Assembly (NCBI RefSeq): GCF_032405125.1
Contig: NC_091078.1
Span: 30,405,001-30,469,000 of the forward strand
DNA length: 64,000 nt
Reading direction: 5' to 3'
Origin: Capricornis sumatraensis
Taxonomy: Eukaryota; Chordata; Mammalia; Artiodactyla; Bovidae
A program made the translations under genes and the position numbers. The first letter of the stretch is position 1. The number at the start of each line of letters is the position of its first letter. A model generated the notes under the pieces. The model searched no databases, was not told where the DNA came from, and worked only from the letters and a program-made list of their open reading frames with translations. This document shows, piece by piece, positions 11,239-22,616 of this stretch.

Positions 11239-11404
11239 TTTAGCAGTTAATTGTGATACTGTTGTTTTGTGAGATAAGATTCACTCAGATCCTTCCACTC
11301 TATCCTTTTGTCCTCAAATCCAAAATAGAAGAGTTATTGAAAGTCCTTATATATCATTTTTAACAATTTTTTAAATATAATAATAATTACAATGAAACAG
11401 CAAC

Positions 11405-11515
11405 AAAAACTGATATGTCTAGGAATAAACCTAACAAATGACGTACGAGATCATCTTGGAAAATATTATAAATTATTATTGCAAGGCATAAAAGAAGACT
11501 TAAATAGTTAAGACC
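11405..11515 (+). mobile_element. Old L1 ORF2 fragment
   Basis: Sense ORF2 sequence AAACTGATATGTCTAGGAATAAACCTAACAAATG and following, the KYLGINLTK-like segment near the end of the RT domain. It is highly diverged and short. Confidence 0.6.
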
Positions 11516-11537
11516 ATAGTCAATGAATTTTTCTTGT

Positions 11538-12103
11538 TCAGTCTCTCAGTTGTGTCTGACTCTTGGTGACCCCATGGACTGCAGCATGCCAGGCCTCCTT
11601 GTCCTTCACCATCTCCTGGAGCTTGCTCAAACTCATGTCCATTGAGTCAGTGATGCCATTCAACCATCTTGTCCTCTGTCATCCCCTTCTCCTCCTGCCT
11701 TCAATCTTTCAAGCATCAGGGTCTTTTATAATGAGTCGGCTGTTTGCATCACGTGGCCAAAGTATTGGAGCTTCAGCTTCAGCATCAGTCCTTCCAATGA
11801 ATATTCAGGATTGATTTCCTTCAGGATGACTGGTTTGATCTCCTTGCAGTCCAAGGGACTCTCAAGAGTCTTATCCATTACCACAGTTCAAAAACATCAA
11901 TTCTTTGGCCTTCAGCCTTCTTTATGGTCCAGCTCTCACATCCATAATTACTATAGGAAAAACCATAGCTTTAACTAGTTGGACATTTGCTGTTAAAGTA
12001 ATGTCTCTGCTTTTTAATATGCTATCTATGTTTGCCATAGCTTTTCTTTCAAGGAGCAAGTGTCTTTTAATTTCATAGCTGCATTCACCATATGCAGTGA
12101 TTT
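11538..12103 (-). mobile_element. BovB LINE 3' fragment, antisense
   Basis: Antisense BovB from the 3' tail (TTCAGTCTCTCAGTTGTGTC) up to the ITADGDCSHEIKR-type block at about 12080. It is 5'-truncated. The flanks GTCAATGAAT (left) and GTCAGTGAAT (right) may be the target-site duplication. Confidence 0.93.
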
Positions 12104-12289
12104 TTGTCAGTGAATAGGAAAACTCGATATCATAAATGTCACCTCACTGTGAATAATTTATGCATTCTAAATTTCAGTCATACTTGAACAGATGTTTTAA
12201 TTTTGTGAAACTTTATGAGATAATTGTAATATTCATTTCAATAGTAAAGAGCCAATTTGAGTTGAAGTGACGGTGAGTAAGAAAGAAAA

Positions 12290-12705
12290 GGGGAATATGA
12301 TGTGGCGCACAGATCCCTCTGTAGGACTGAAGGGATTTATGCCCCAAATGACGACCGCTGCCAACAGACTCTCCTTAGTTGTCAGCTGCCTTTGGACATT
12401 GCCCCAGTTGAGAAGAGTTTTCCAGCCAAAGGCCATGCCCCTTGTCCAGGGTGTTTTACTGATCAATGCTAGGGTATAAAGGCCACACCTTTGTCCCATC
12501 TCAGGACAATTCTGAGGTTCACTGAGCCCTTCAGTAGAAATGGATCATAGCTCAACTTCTCCTTCTGCCCAGTTCAGCTTCCTTCCTTTCCCTTCCATGT
12601 GTTCTAACTCCAAGAGGAATCTGTGACAAAGCTCTTGCATGGTTATATCTAGCTCAGGGTTTTCCTTGGTTCTGGAATCTAACCAGTGACTGAGGACTTC
12701 TTCAG
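12290..12705 (+). mobile_element. Probable ERVL-class solo LTR
   Basis: The order of elements is LTR-like: a promoter-like GGGTATAAAGGCCACACC at 12471-12488, a downstream CTGAGGTTCACTGAGCCCTTCAG block, and a distal CTCTTGCATGGTTATATCTAGCTCAG that resembles the R-U5 end of mammalian ERVL-type LTRs (LTR16-like). No internal retroviral sequence adjoins. Assignment is from general resemblance only. Other possibilities are another MaLR/ERVL subfamily or unique DNA. Confidence 0.45.
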
Positions 12706-12719
12706 ATATCAAACCCTGC

Positions 12720-13840
12720 TTATTATAAAGCTATAGTCCTTAATATAGCATGGTACTGGCTTCAGAATAAATGAATAGATATATGAAACAGAAAAATAAT
12801 ACTTGGTATATGTGAGGAGTGACATTATATTGGGAAAAAATGCACTGTTTACCAATAGTTGCTCTGACAGTTGTCTAACAGGTGGGGAAAAAATAGGCCT
12901 TTTGCCAAAAAATTCCCACAGTGAGTAAGTACATAAATGTAAAGAACAAAAAAATAAAATTGTTAATAAAATGTGACAAGACAGGAAAGAAGTTCTTAAA
13001 TACCTGTGGCGGATTCATGTTGATGTATGGCAAAACCAATACAATATTGTGAAGTAATTAGCCTCCAATTAAAATAAATAAATTTAAATTAAAAAAATAA
13101 TATGCAAAGGTTGAAACTGTAAAAGAAGAGATTGATAAATTTGATTATGTGTATATTTAAATTTTTCATTATATGTGTCAAACTTGGAGATGTATAATCC
13201 AAAGAATTGAACTTAGAATATATAAAGAATTTCCACAAATTAGTAAGAGATACAAGCAACAAACAGTAAACTAGCAAAGGTGCAAACTACAGATTTGCAG
13301 GGGAAGAACTGCAAATGGCCAAAAACTTAAGAAAAGATGGTCAGACTCACTAATAATGAAATACAAATCAGGAGATGCTGTTTCTCATCCTTGAGAACTA
13401 GCAAAAATAAAGCATAAATATAACAAATGTGGGGGGAGATGTGAGAAAATAGCAACATCTTCTTTGAAGAGGCATTTGGTAATATCTTTCAAATTTTATT
13501 TCACATGTACATTTTTGGGAAACTCATGGAAATGTGCATATACTGACTTAACAGTGACGATGAGTTCTCTCTTATTTGTAATAGCAAATATTTGGAAGCA
13601 ATCTGTGTGTCTGTACATAAGGGATGGGTGAACACTTATATATACATATCATGAAATATTTATCATGTAGCAGTTAAATTGAGTTAAGCATGTTTACCTG
13701 CTTCAACAAAAATCTTGAAAATATATTATGGGATAAAAATTGTGTGTGGTAAAAAATATTTAAACTTGTTAGATATTGTTTACAATTTATGAAGAAACAT
13801 GCAAGTGGTAAATATTTTTAACTGTGTTACAGAAGGAGAG
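12720..13840 (+). mobile_element. Old L1 (L1M-type) ORF2/3' region
   Basis: Diverged sense L1: TAGCATGGTACTGGCTTCAG (late ORF2) at about 12740, GATAAATTTGATTATG at 13134, CTTAGAATATATAAAGAATTTC at 13212, AAATGGCCAAAAACTTAAGAAAAG near 13314, then TAATAATGAAATACAAATCAGG. It is interrupted by a younger L1 tail at 13001-13095. Part of 14266-14420, after the CHR SINE, may be its 3' UTR. Confidence 0.65.
13001..13095 (+). mobile_element. Bovid-type L1 3' tail, short insertion
   Basis: Sense tail: TACCTGTGGCGGATTCATG, ATGGCAAAACCAATACAATA, GTAATTAGCCTCCAATTAAA and an A-rich end with AAATAAATAAAT. It lies inside the older L1. Confidence 0.9.
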
Positions 13841-13944
13841 CATAACAGCTTCAGAAAGATCGCTGTCTTTGAGGAGAGCAGAGAATGAGATGGGAAAAGT
13901 CTCCAACTGTAAGTAACATTTCATTGTTTGTAAGTGGACATATT

Positions 13945-14262
13945 TGACGGCGTTGGGTCTTGGGCAGCATGCAGGATCTTCGTCTCAGCGCGCGGGGTCT
14001 TCTGTCATGGTGCACAGACACTGGCTGTGGCGTCTGGGCTCAGTGTCGCAGTGCGCAGGCTGCAGTGCCCGTGGACTTAAGCTGTCGTGGCAGCAGGCTC
14101 TCTGGTTGTGGTGTGTGCTCGATGCACATTGGCGCATAGTTGCAGTGTGTGGGCTTAGTTTGTCCATGGTGTGTGGGATCTTGGTTTCCTGACCAGGGAT
14201 AGAACCTGCATCTTTTGCATTGCAGGGCAGACTTGACCACTGGACCACCAAGTAAGTGCCAA
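13945..14262 (-). mobile_element. CHR-type SINE (cetartiodactyl), antisense
   Basis: A GC-rich stretch full of GCGCGGGGTCTTC and GGCTTAGTTTG-type units that ends at the right in TTTCCTGACCAGGGATAGAACCTGC and CTTGACCACTGGACCACCA. Reversed, this is a tRNA-Glu-like head. The structure matches CHR SINEs of whales, hippos and ruminants. TAAGTG occurs on both sides and may be a short duplication. The open frames here are SINE shadows. Confidence 0.75.
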
Positions 14263-14524
14263 CATTTCACTTTTAATGGAAGAAAAAAAATCTTAAGTGA
14301 AAGTAATCTGAAAATGACAAAATGATATTAATTTTGGATTGTGGACATTCTGTGCATTTTCCTGCATGCCTAAAGTATTTTATTACTTAGAGTTTTAAAA
14401 ATTTATAAGACAAGTGATGTGTAGTAGAGGCCAGAAGTGAGCAAGTCTTGAATGGATTTTGTAATCACTTTAAAAATATCCTTTGAGTTTTGAAAATACT
14501 TTGAGGAATTTTTTTCTTTGTTTC

Positions 14525-14655
14525 AATGTAAAATTTATAAAATGTGAAATTTACCTTTGTGATAATTTTAAAGAACGTTCTTATGACTTTTAGTGTATTC
14601 ATAATGTTGTGCAACCATCACTAATATTTAATTTCATGCTTTCTGTCACCTTTTG
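14525..14655 (-). mobile_element. Old L1 3' UTR end, antisense
   Basis: Contains TTTTAGTGTATTCATAATG and TTGTGCAACCATCACTA, the antisense of a common L1M 3' UTR end with GATGGTTGCACAACT. Short and diverged. The following 14656-15039 shows nothing I recognise. Confidence 0.6.
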
Positions 14656-15039
14656 AGGAATCTTGCAAGGAATCAGAAGTCCTGATTAGCAGTAGCAGCT
14701 TTGATAAATGACCAAAATATTAATATTGAGTGATTTTATATGGATTCATAAGAGACTTGTGAGCGTTCAACTTACATGTTTAAATTGCTATATAAGTAGA
14801 AACTTAGGGTCTTAATACTTCCTTTACAGAAAAGAATAGCTGTGAGCAACTTTCAGAGTTACTCAGTAATGCCTTTTCCTGGGTGGTAACTTCACCCTCA
14901 ACTCTGTGTGATTTTATCCTTCTTGCGGCACTGCCCAAAACAGAAAAACGTGACTTCTGTCTAAGCCTTCAGAGGATATCCTCTCTTGCCTTCCCAGACT
15001 TAGGAGAAGACTTCTCCTTGTGTTGGAAGACTTAGGAGC

Positions 15040-15412
15040 TGCTATAGACTGAATGTTGTGGTCCCCATCAAGGTTCATGTTTTGAAATCCTGATCCACAG
15101 TGTAATAGTATTTGGAGGTAGAGCCTTGAGGAAGTGATTAGGTCATGAAGACAATGCCCTTGAGAATGAGATTAATGCCCCTTATAAAAGAAGTTCTGGA
15201 GAGTTCCCGTGTCCCTTCTGCCATGTTAGGACACAGAAGACAGCTGTCTATCAAACAGAAAGTGGGCTCTCACCAAATACTTAATTGGTTATCACCTGGA
15301 TATTGAACTTCCTGCCTCCTGAACTGTGAGAAATATTTTCTATTGTTTATAAGCCACCCAGTCTGTGGATAGTCCGCTGTTATTGCCCAGTGGACTAGGA
15401 CAGAAACCCCTC
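15040..15412 (+). mobile_element. MLT1-type (ERVL-MaLR) solo LTR
   Basis: Landmarks in order: CTATAGACTGAATGTTGTGG, TTTGGAGGTAGAGCCTTGAGG, GATTAGGTCATGAAGAC, GCCCCTTATAAAAGAAG, CTTCTGCCATGTTAGGACAC, GGGCTCTCACCAAATAC, CCTGAACTGTGAGAAATA, TTTATAAGCCACCCAGTCTG and a GACTAGGACA end. This is the classic MaLR LTR series. No internal sequence is attached, so it is a solo LTR left by recombination. It is an ancient eutherian insertion. Confidence 0.85.
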
Positions 15413-15544
15413 TTCTGATATTTGCAGCACAATGTGTGTATTTATTTCCATGATAACAACTACTCTTAGTTTTGTTATTACTTACAACAGTCAGCCTATC
15501 ACCTCAAGAGGCTCTCGAATCCTGTGATCATATTGTTTTACCTT

Positions 15545-15600
15545 TGAATCCATTTCTGGAACTTAGTAGATGTTCAAGTAAATGTCATTTAAATGAATGG
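15545..15600 (+). mobile_element. L2/MIR-type 3' end fragment
   Basis: CTGGAACTTAGTAGATGTTC followed by AGTAAATGTCATTTAAATGAATG resembles the common 3' end of L2/MIR. The flanks 15413-15544 and 15601-16019 hold nothing recognised. Confidence 0.5.
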
Positions 15601-16019
15601 CTTCAGTGGATGCAGTATCTGTGACTCATTTCAAGTCTGTGCAAATCCAACAACAGACATTAGTCAGAGTTCCCATTTTTGATCAGCTATTGAAAGTGGG
15701 ACAGTTGATCTATGATTTAGCATACCTCCAGTAAGCAAGCCCAAGAGAATAATGTTAAAAACCCTGCCCTCCTGCAAGAGTCCGCTTGATCAAGGACCTT
15801 GTTTTGGTGGTTGATTTCCACAGTTAAGTTGTTTCTCACAATCTCATGTTGGGTGTCCCTTCACATGATTTGTTGATTTTTAGCAAAACTGAAGAAAGAC
15901 TAAGAATTCTTTAGAATTTTATATGTTGTCCCATAATGCATTCTTAATACTGAGGAACATACAAATCCAGGCTAAAATTCTTCTATTTGGCTCTGGAAGA
16001 CTGAAAGCAGATTACTGTA

Positions 16020-16282
16020 GTGATCAGAAGTTTGGCTTGCAATCAGATGGACTGTGCTTTCTATCTGTACTCTGTTACTTTCTATCTAGAAGTCACTAGG
16101 CAAATTACTTTACTTCTCTAAGACTCAATTTTCTTATCTGCAAAGTAGATAAAATAATAAAAATGAATAATAAAAAATGAACTTCATAAATTTTCTGTGA
16201 ATGTTAAATGGAGTAATACATATGAGAAGCAGTAAGCATATAGCCTAGTATGTAGTAAGTGTTCCCTTAATATTAGTGATTG
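16020..16282 (+). mobile_element. MIR SINE
   Basis: MIR order: AATCAGATGGACTGTGC, TCTGTTACTTTCTATC, CTAGGCAAATTACTTTACTTCTCTAAGACTCA, TTATCTGCAAAGTAGATAAAATAAT, and AGCCTAGTATGTAGTAAGTGTTC near the end. Ancient mammalian repeat. Confidence 0.8.
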
Positions 16283-16394
16283 TTATCTGGAACTTTGAGT
16301 GATAGATAATTTCGGTCATGGAAAGAGTCTCTGAGGAACCTCTAGGGTTGTGTACAATGCAGAAGAATGTAATGTGAATAAGTTCAAGGAATTC

Positions 16395-16480
16395 AGGATT
16401 CAAAATTCAACTTTACCTGAAAGACCTTGGACAATTCACTTAATCCTCATGTGTCCTCAGTATTGTTAAAAATATTGTCT
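16395..16480 (+). mobile_element. MIR SINE core fragment
   Basis: GACCTTGGACAATTCACTTAATCCTCATGTGTCCTCAG matches the MIR core. The rest is too diverged to follow. Confidence 0.5.
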
Positions 16481-18589
16481 TAGCCTTTTTCACATCTCTC
16501 TTGCTATGTATTTTTTGTTTTTTCCCCTCTTTATACAGACTTCCTTGAGAAAAGGAATCTGTTGATACTTTTTGACACCTTAGTCAAGAATTGCTTCTCT
16601 CCACAGGAATTTACTTTTCAGTGTAATCATTCAGTAAGTTCTCATAAGCTATATATCTACTAAAGGAATGTTACTTATTAAGAATTGATGATGGAAGAGC
16701 AGTTTTGAAACGGGTGGAGACTTCCAGTGACTCTGAAATACTTTTATATGTTTATATTTTCTTCTGCTTCTATATAAAGCTGTAAAAAAAAAAAAGAAAA
16801 ACAGGCAAACAAAAATCTCGTGCTACCCTTTGATTTTGGGTTGCTTGACAAACAATTTTAGTTTCTAAAGCACTTGAAAGGTTTTTTTTTTTTTTCGGTA
16901 AAATTTTCAGTCTGGCAACAAGCAGAGCAAGATGAACATCTCTTAATCTTTCTTTCCAGGACAGCTCTGCCATCATGTTCCTACATTATCTGCTTTGTCA
17001 TTGTATATTCACAGAAAATATTTGGCCCTCTAGGACTCTGGAGACGTTCTAGAATGAATGTGCTCAGAGTTAGGGCTCAATCTGAGCCCCACAGCTGATT
17101 GGAAGACTCTGTTCCCATATCTATAACAGTAAGAGAGTGGACTAGGTCCTGAATTGCAAATAGAATTTATTTTGCAGTCCTACTTTGAGTATTTGGTACT
17201 GAGCTGAGACAGTGAAGATAAAACCTGATGCACTGGGAGAGTGTTTTGTGATAAATTAACCATAAGCATGGGATGGAGGAATGAAAGCCCTTATACCAAA
17301 TCTTGCTATCCCTAGACCACAAAATCACGAAGGCCTTTCTAGTTCTGGCATCACATCAGGCTGTGACTGATTCTCTACTTGCTCTTAATAAGATGTGAAG
17401 TGTCTGCCCTCCAAACAGTTCAGTCACCTGCTGTAATTGACTAGGATGCCATTTACATGCACTGCATGTGTTATTACCCATTCCTTTCCTAAAGACTTTG
17501 AGGTACCATAAATACTTTTTTAAAGCTAAAAGAAAGAATTCATAAAAAGAAAAGGGAATGGAAAATGAGAATAAATATATGAAAAATAGAAAGTATAAGA
17601 ACAAGTATGAAATTCAAGGTTTTATTTCAATCTCCCTAACTTTATTCTCTAGTACTCTATTCTCTCGTTCTATTTAATGCCCATAGACGGTGGCACAGAA
17701 GAAGGAATCACATTGGTCTGGTGGTAATATGGGAAACTCTGGACATTTTTCAGATTTTCTCATGAAAATGTCTGGTAGAATCCTGAGATTTTTTGAGGAT
17801 TCAGTATGATGCGAGAAATGCTTTTGCAGTCTTACTGAGTCAGACTTAAGCAATCAAAATGATTGCTCTATTTAAAATTCATCAACAGTAATGAGCTCTT
17901 GCGTCATTTTGCAAAGATGAGACTTGAGTCTCATGTGAAGTCTTTTAAAACCTCATTGCTATCTACAGTGCCCTTGGCTGCAGTTACCCAAGGCATAGTA
18001 AATGCATCAGCATGGCCAAGTTGGGGCAGGGGAAAGAGTCACATGATTTAAGACTACAGTCTTATGACTAGGGTGATATTTTCCCTCTTCTGTTTTGCAA
18101 TGAGGATGTATAAAAATAATGATACTGGCATGATTTTAAATGATATATTTCTTGAAGCTACTGTTGAGCCTTTCTGCAAGATGGATTTTCAAAGTCTTTC
18201 ATATATTATTTATATACTTAAACAAAAATGTGATTAGGGTTATTTCTTTTTCCAAAATGCTATAGAATTTTTTCCTAAGTGATTTCTGTGCTCTTACCCT
18301 CTCTTCCATTTAGTATTGTCAGGTTACTCTTTTTTAAAAGAAAAAAAAAATATTGAGAAGGCTGCTGGTTCTGGCAAAGTAGTAATATGAATTAAATTTA
18401 TCCTCTTGCCTGAAACAAACAAAAAAAAATCAACGTAAATTAAGAAATGATTTTTAAGGTGTATATTATGCAATGAAAGACAGTGATCTCAGAGAGATGG
18501 CGAACAAATGAGGAAACCCTAGGATTGCCAAAATTTGTTGCTTGAGTTTCCAGACCATTGCACAGAAACACAGGCAGAGGCTGCAGAAC
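16481..18589. other. 2.1 kb with no recognised repeat or gene
   Basis: No interspersed repeat is recognised apart from A/T runs near 16782-16802 and 16881-16896. The open frames at 16874-17098 and 17863-18051 show no family motif and no splice context that I could defend. This is one of the few long stretches of the window not obviously made of transposons. Confidence 0.45.
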
Positions 18590-21385
18590 TGAAGTTGAGC
18601 TGGAACTGAGAATGTGGAGAGACCAAGACACATTGAGTTTGCAGGCAGGATGCTGGAGAGGAGAGGTCTGCCAAGAGAGAGTTCTCTCTAGAGAACTAGA
18701 GGGTCCTCCTCAACTATTCAGCCACATAATGATCAGGGCATGTATGTGCAGAAACTGTTTGAATACAAAGAAAGCAATACTCAAAAAGACCAGAGACAAC
18801 ATCACTCAGATCCCATATGGGACCAGAACTAGCAGGATCAACTAGGGAATAGGACTAGACCCAACCCCTACTGGAGAGGAAAAACGCATAATTCATGAAC
18901 CATTTGCATAGAATGCTGAGAATAGTCTTGCTTCAGTAGTGGAGAATAATTAGACCTTGATAAAACATTGCTCAAGTCTTGCCTGATAAATCTTGTAAGC
19001 AGTGACAGAAGGGATAAAACTATTGCCAAATTACTTAACTGTGTCCCGGAACAAAACCCAAGAGTAGTTATAGGAATACAAAATTATCCAGCACCCAACA
19101 AAGTAAAACACAGTATCCTGCATTAAATCAAAAATTGCCAAGCATGCCAAAAAACAGGAAAACCTATAATAAGGAGGAAAATTAATCAGCCAAAACTGAC
19201 CCAGGACTGACAGAGATGTTAAAATTAAATGACAAGGGCATTGGAAAATCATTATACTATATTTCATATGTTCAGAAAGCTAGAGTAAAAACTGAACATG
19301 CAAATAGAGAGTTAAAAGTAGAGAAAAAGAGCCATGTCAAACTTTTAGAGACAAAAAACATAAAATAAATCCTAGAAATAAAACTAGATGAAAAAAGCAT
19401 TCATGGGATTATAGCAGATTAAACATCATAGAAGTTTTGTGAACTTGAATACACACTATAAACACTATCCAAAATCAAACATAGAGAAAGACTAGCTAAA
19501 AAATTACAAAGAGCATAAAAATCAGTAAACTATGGTACAACTTCAAGTGACTTAATGTATGCACAATTGGAGTTCACAAGAAAGAGGAAACTAGAAAAAG
19601 ATAAATGGTAACAAAAAGTTTTCAAATTTATGAAAGCTATAAACTTTCACAAAACTCAAAATCTCAAGAATTAAGAAAGGGAAAGAATACTACTACCCCA
19701 ATGTACATCATAACCAAATTGCCCAAAACCAATGACAGTGAGAAAATTTTATAAGCAGCTGGAGAAAATTTTATAAGCAGCTGGAGAAAAGTGTTACATT
19801 GTATACAGAGGAATGCAGATAATGATGATAGCAGCTTTCTTGTTAAAAAAAAAAAAAAAGCAAACAATGCCAGTGGAAACACAGCAAAGCAACATTTAAA
19901 AATTTCTGAAAGAGCGAAAAACTATCTAGAATTCCATACCCAGTGAAAATATCTTTCCAAAAGAATGTTACACAAAGGCTTTTTCCAACTTCCAAAAACT
20001 GAAATAACTCATTGGCAGTAATTTACAAGAATGTTTTAAGAAGCTCTTGAGGCAGAATGACACCAGTTGGAAATTGGGATCTATACAAAGACCATAAAGA
20101 TTTTTTTATTGTTTAAATATATTTAAAAGATAATTGAGTACCTAATTTAAAACAGTAACACAGAGATGTAGAGTTTATAAGATACATAGAAGTAAAATGT
20201 ATGACTGTAATAGCACAAAGACTAATAGGGAAGAAGTGGAAGTAAACTGTTATGAGGTCCTTAGAATACCATTTGGAATGATACATTATCTCCTGCAGAT
20301 AAACTGAGGTAAATTAAACATGCATACTATAAATCCTAAAGCATCCCTTAAATAACAGAACAAAGAATAAGAATTGCTAGCAAATAAGCACACATGCAAA
20401 TTAACAAAGGAAATAAAATGGACTCATAGAAAATACCCTGGTTATCCAGAAGAAGGCCGAAAGAGAGGCAAAAGGAAACGGAGAACATGTAGGACAAAGA
20501 GAAGTTAAATAGGAGGTTGATTTAAATCTAACCATATTAATAATGTGAACCGTGTATAAATAACCTAAATACCTCAGTTAAAAGACAGAGATTGTCCCAA
20601 GTATATGATGCATATAAAGAACTTACTTGTAAAGACACAAACAAGTTGAAAGTATGGGAAAGGAATGCCATACTAACAGTGCCATTTCATAATGATAAGT
20701 ATATCACCCATTGCTGGTGGTAATGTTAAATGGCAGCAGTCTCTTTGGAAAACAGCTTGGAGGTTCTTTATAAAATTAAGCGTAGACCTGCCATATGACC
20801 CAGGCCTTTCATTCCTTGGTGTTTATACTTAAGAGAAATTAAAGTATATGTCTATGTAAAGACTTTATACAGATGTTCATAACAGCTGTATTTGTAACAG
20901 CCCCAAACTGTCAGCCCAAATGTTCATCCATATGTGAATGGAAAAACTAAATATATCCATAAATGAAATAGTATTTAGTAATAAAAGAATGGATGCTTGA
21001 TGCAAGCAACAGTGTGAAAGAATCTCAAAATAATTGCTCGGCTTAGACACCAGATAAAAAAGAAGAAACAAACTACTGTGTAATTCTATTACATAAAATC
21101 CTAGGAAATGCAAACTAACATGTAGTGATAGAAAGCAGATCATTGGGCGCCACGTGGGTGAGCAGGAGGCGGGTATTGTGGGCAGGGGTGAGAGAGATGA
21201 CAGAGGGGCAGAAGGGGTCTTTTGAGAGTGGTGTATTATGTTCAATAACTTTAGTGCAATGATGGAGTCGTAGGCCATATTTAACGTGTGGACACATGTC
21301 ATATGTCAAAACTTATAAAATTGAACCTTTTAAATATGTGCAGTTTATTGTGCATCAGCAAAAACTCTTTGTACATCAATAAATG
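18590..21385 (+). mobile_element. Old L1/HAL1-like element (ORF1 relic joined to 3' end)
   Basis: Sense ORF1-type sequence: ATCCTGCATTAAATCAAAAATTGCC (about 19115), CAAAACTGACCCAGGACTGAC (about 19193), CAGATTAAACATCATAGAAG (about 19415), then ACCAAATTGCCCAAAACCAATG, AGAATTCCATACCCAGTGAAAATATC (about 19927) and GAGGCAGAATGACACCAG. From about 20700 it continues with late L1 sequence (GGAAAACAGCTTGGAGGTTC, CTGCCATATGACCCAGG) and a 3' UTR ending CAGTTTATTGTGCATCAGC near 21358. Very little of ORF2 lies between, which is the arrangement of HAL1 ('half-L1') elements. An internal deletion of an ordinary L1M is the alternative. No intact frame. Confidence 0.65.
19740..19783. repeat. Exact 22-bp tandem duplication
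   Basis: The unit GAGAAAATTTTATAAGCAGCTG at 19740-19761 is repeated exactly at 19762-19783, inside the old L1 ORF1 relic. Identity in such diverged surroundings suggests a recent duplication. Confidence 0.95.
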
Positions 21386-21418
21386 TACAAAGCTGGAATC
21401 AATTGGATTCCAAGCTGG
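21368..21418. repeat. Two adjacent inverted repeats at a BovB junction
   Basis: Perfect 9-bp arms TTTGTACAT (21368-21376) and ATGTACAAA (21383-21391) with a 6-nt loop. They are followed at once by a near-palindrome AGCTGGAATC..GGATTCCAAGCT (21391-21415). The second one overlaps a partial duplication of the BovB sequence AAGCTGGAATCA at the 5' junction of the BovB copy. Confidence 0.8.
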
Positions 21419-22222
21419 AATCAAGATAGCAGGGAGAAATATCAATAACCTCAGATACACAGATGACACCACCCATATAGCAGAAGGCAAACAAGAACGA
21501 AAGAACCTCTTTATGAAAGTGAAAGAGGAAAGTGAAGAAGTTGGCTTAAAACTCAACATCCGGAAAACTAAGATCATGGCATCTGGTCCCATCACTTGAT
21601 GGCAAGTAGATGGGGAAACAGTGACAGACTTTATTTTCTTGGGCTCCAAAATCATTGCAGATGGTGACTGCAGCCATGAAATTAAAAGACGCTTGCTCCT
21701 TGGAAGAAAAGCTATAAACAACCTAGATAGTATATTAAAAAGCAGAGACATTGCTTTGCCAACAAAGGTCCATCTAGTCAAAGCTATGGCTTTCCCAGTG
21801 GTCATGTATGGATGTGAGAGTTGGACTATAAAGAAAGCTGAGCACTGAAGAATTGATGCTATTGAACTGTGGTGTTGGAGAAGACTCTTGAGAGTCCCTT
21901 GGACAGCAAGGAGTTCCAACCAGTCCATCCTAAAGGAAATCAGTCCTGAATATTCATTAAGACTGGTGCTGAAGCTGAAATTTCAATACTTTGGCCACCT
22001 GATGCAAAGAACTGACTCACTGGAAAAGACTCTGATGCTGGGGAAAATTGAAGGCAGGAGAAGAGGATGACAGATGATGAGATGGCTGGATGGCATCACC
22101 AACTCAGTGGACATGAGTTTGAGCAAGCTCTGGGAGTTGGTGATGGACAGGGAAGGCTGGTGTGCTGCAGTCCATGGGATCACAAAGAGTCGGACATGAC
22201 TAAGTGACTGAACTGAACTGAA
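21389..22222 (+). mobile_element. BovB LINE, 5'-truncated
   Basis: Sense BovB from just upstream of the RT YADD region (here changed to ATCAATAACCTCAGATACAC, so Tyr-Thr-Asp-Asp) through VVMYGCESWTIKKAEH at about 21800 to the ACTGAACTGAACTGAAG tail. A long open frame covers 21621-21848. The left end shows a palindromic partial duplication. No clear target-site duplication. Confidence 0.94.
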
Positions 22223-22435
22223 GGTGTTCAAAAACAACTGGAATGCAATAGTATGCACAGAAGATTTCACCTCGGAGTGAGCAGGATGCAAATATTTTAT
22301 CACTTTCTCCTATCCACTTTACACCTTAAACCTTAGCATTTTGTTTTATCAGCAGAAAAATTAACTTGATAACTGTCTAAGAAACAAAAAGGTGCTGACT
22401 AGAAACCTTGATTGGACTCATGTTAGCTAAATATG

Positions 22436-22616
22436 TATGTGCATGCCAAGTCGTTTCAGTCATGTCCAACTCTTTGCAACCCCATGGACTGTAGCCCACC
22501 AGGCTCCTCTGTCCATGGGATTCTCCAAGCAAGAATACTGGAATGAGTTGTCATACCTTCCTCCAGGGGGATCTACAGGCAGGTTCTTTGCCACTAGTGC
22601 CACCCCAGAAGCCCCA
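22436..22616 (-). mobile_element. Bov-tA SINE, antisense
   Basis: Antisense Bov-A body (TCATGTCCAACTCTTTGCAAC, GACTGTAGCCCACCAGGCTCC) and a decayed tRNA head ending in TTCTTTGCCACTAGTGCC near CCCAGAAGCCCC. Confidence 0.9.

Larger units (their letters stand above)
6545..11335 (-). mobile_element. Rearranged, nearly full-length artiodactyl L1
   Basis: The minus strand shows, in L1 order, a 5' UTR (about 11335-10321), ORF1 (about 10100-9100), the inter-ORF region, ORF2 from its start codon at 8603 down to about 6906, then a direct jump into 3' UTR sequence (6905-6545). The 3' half of ORF2, including the end of the RT and the C-terminal region, is missing, so this is an internal deletion. Later insertions inside it are Bov-tA pieces at 7482-7540 and 11018-11238, a Bov-A2 piece at 10165-10320, and a short younger L1 tail at 8937-9097. 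The ORFs are broken throughout. Confidence 0.85.

Noticed and set aside
13944..14192. CpG-containing GC-rich block that could be a small CpG island or exon
   Set aside because: The GC richness is explained by a CHR-type SINE. The frame MTALGLGQHAGSSSQ has no family.
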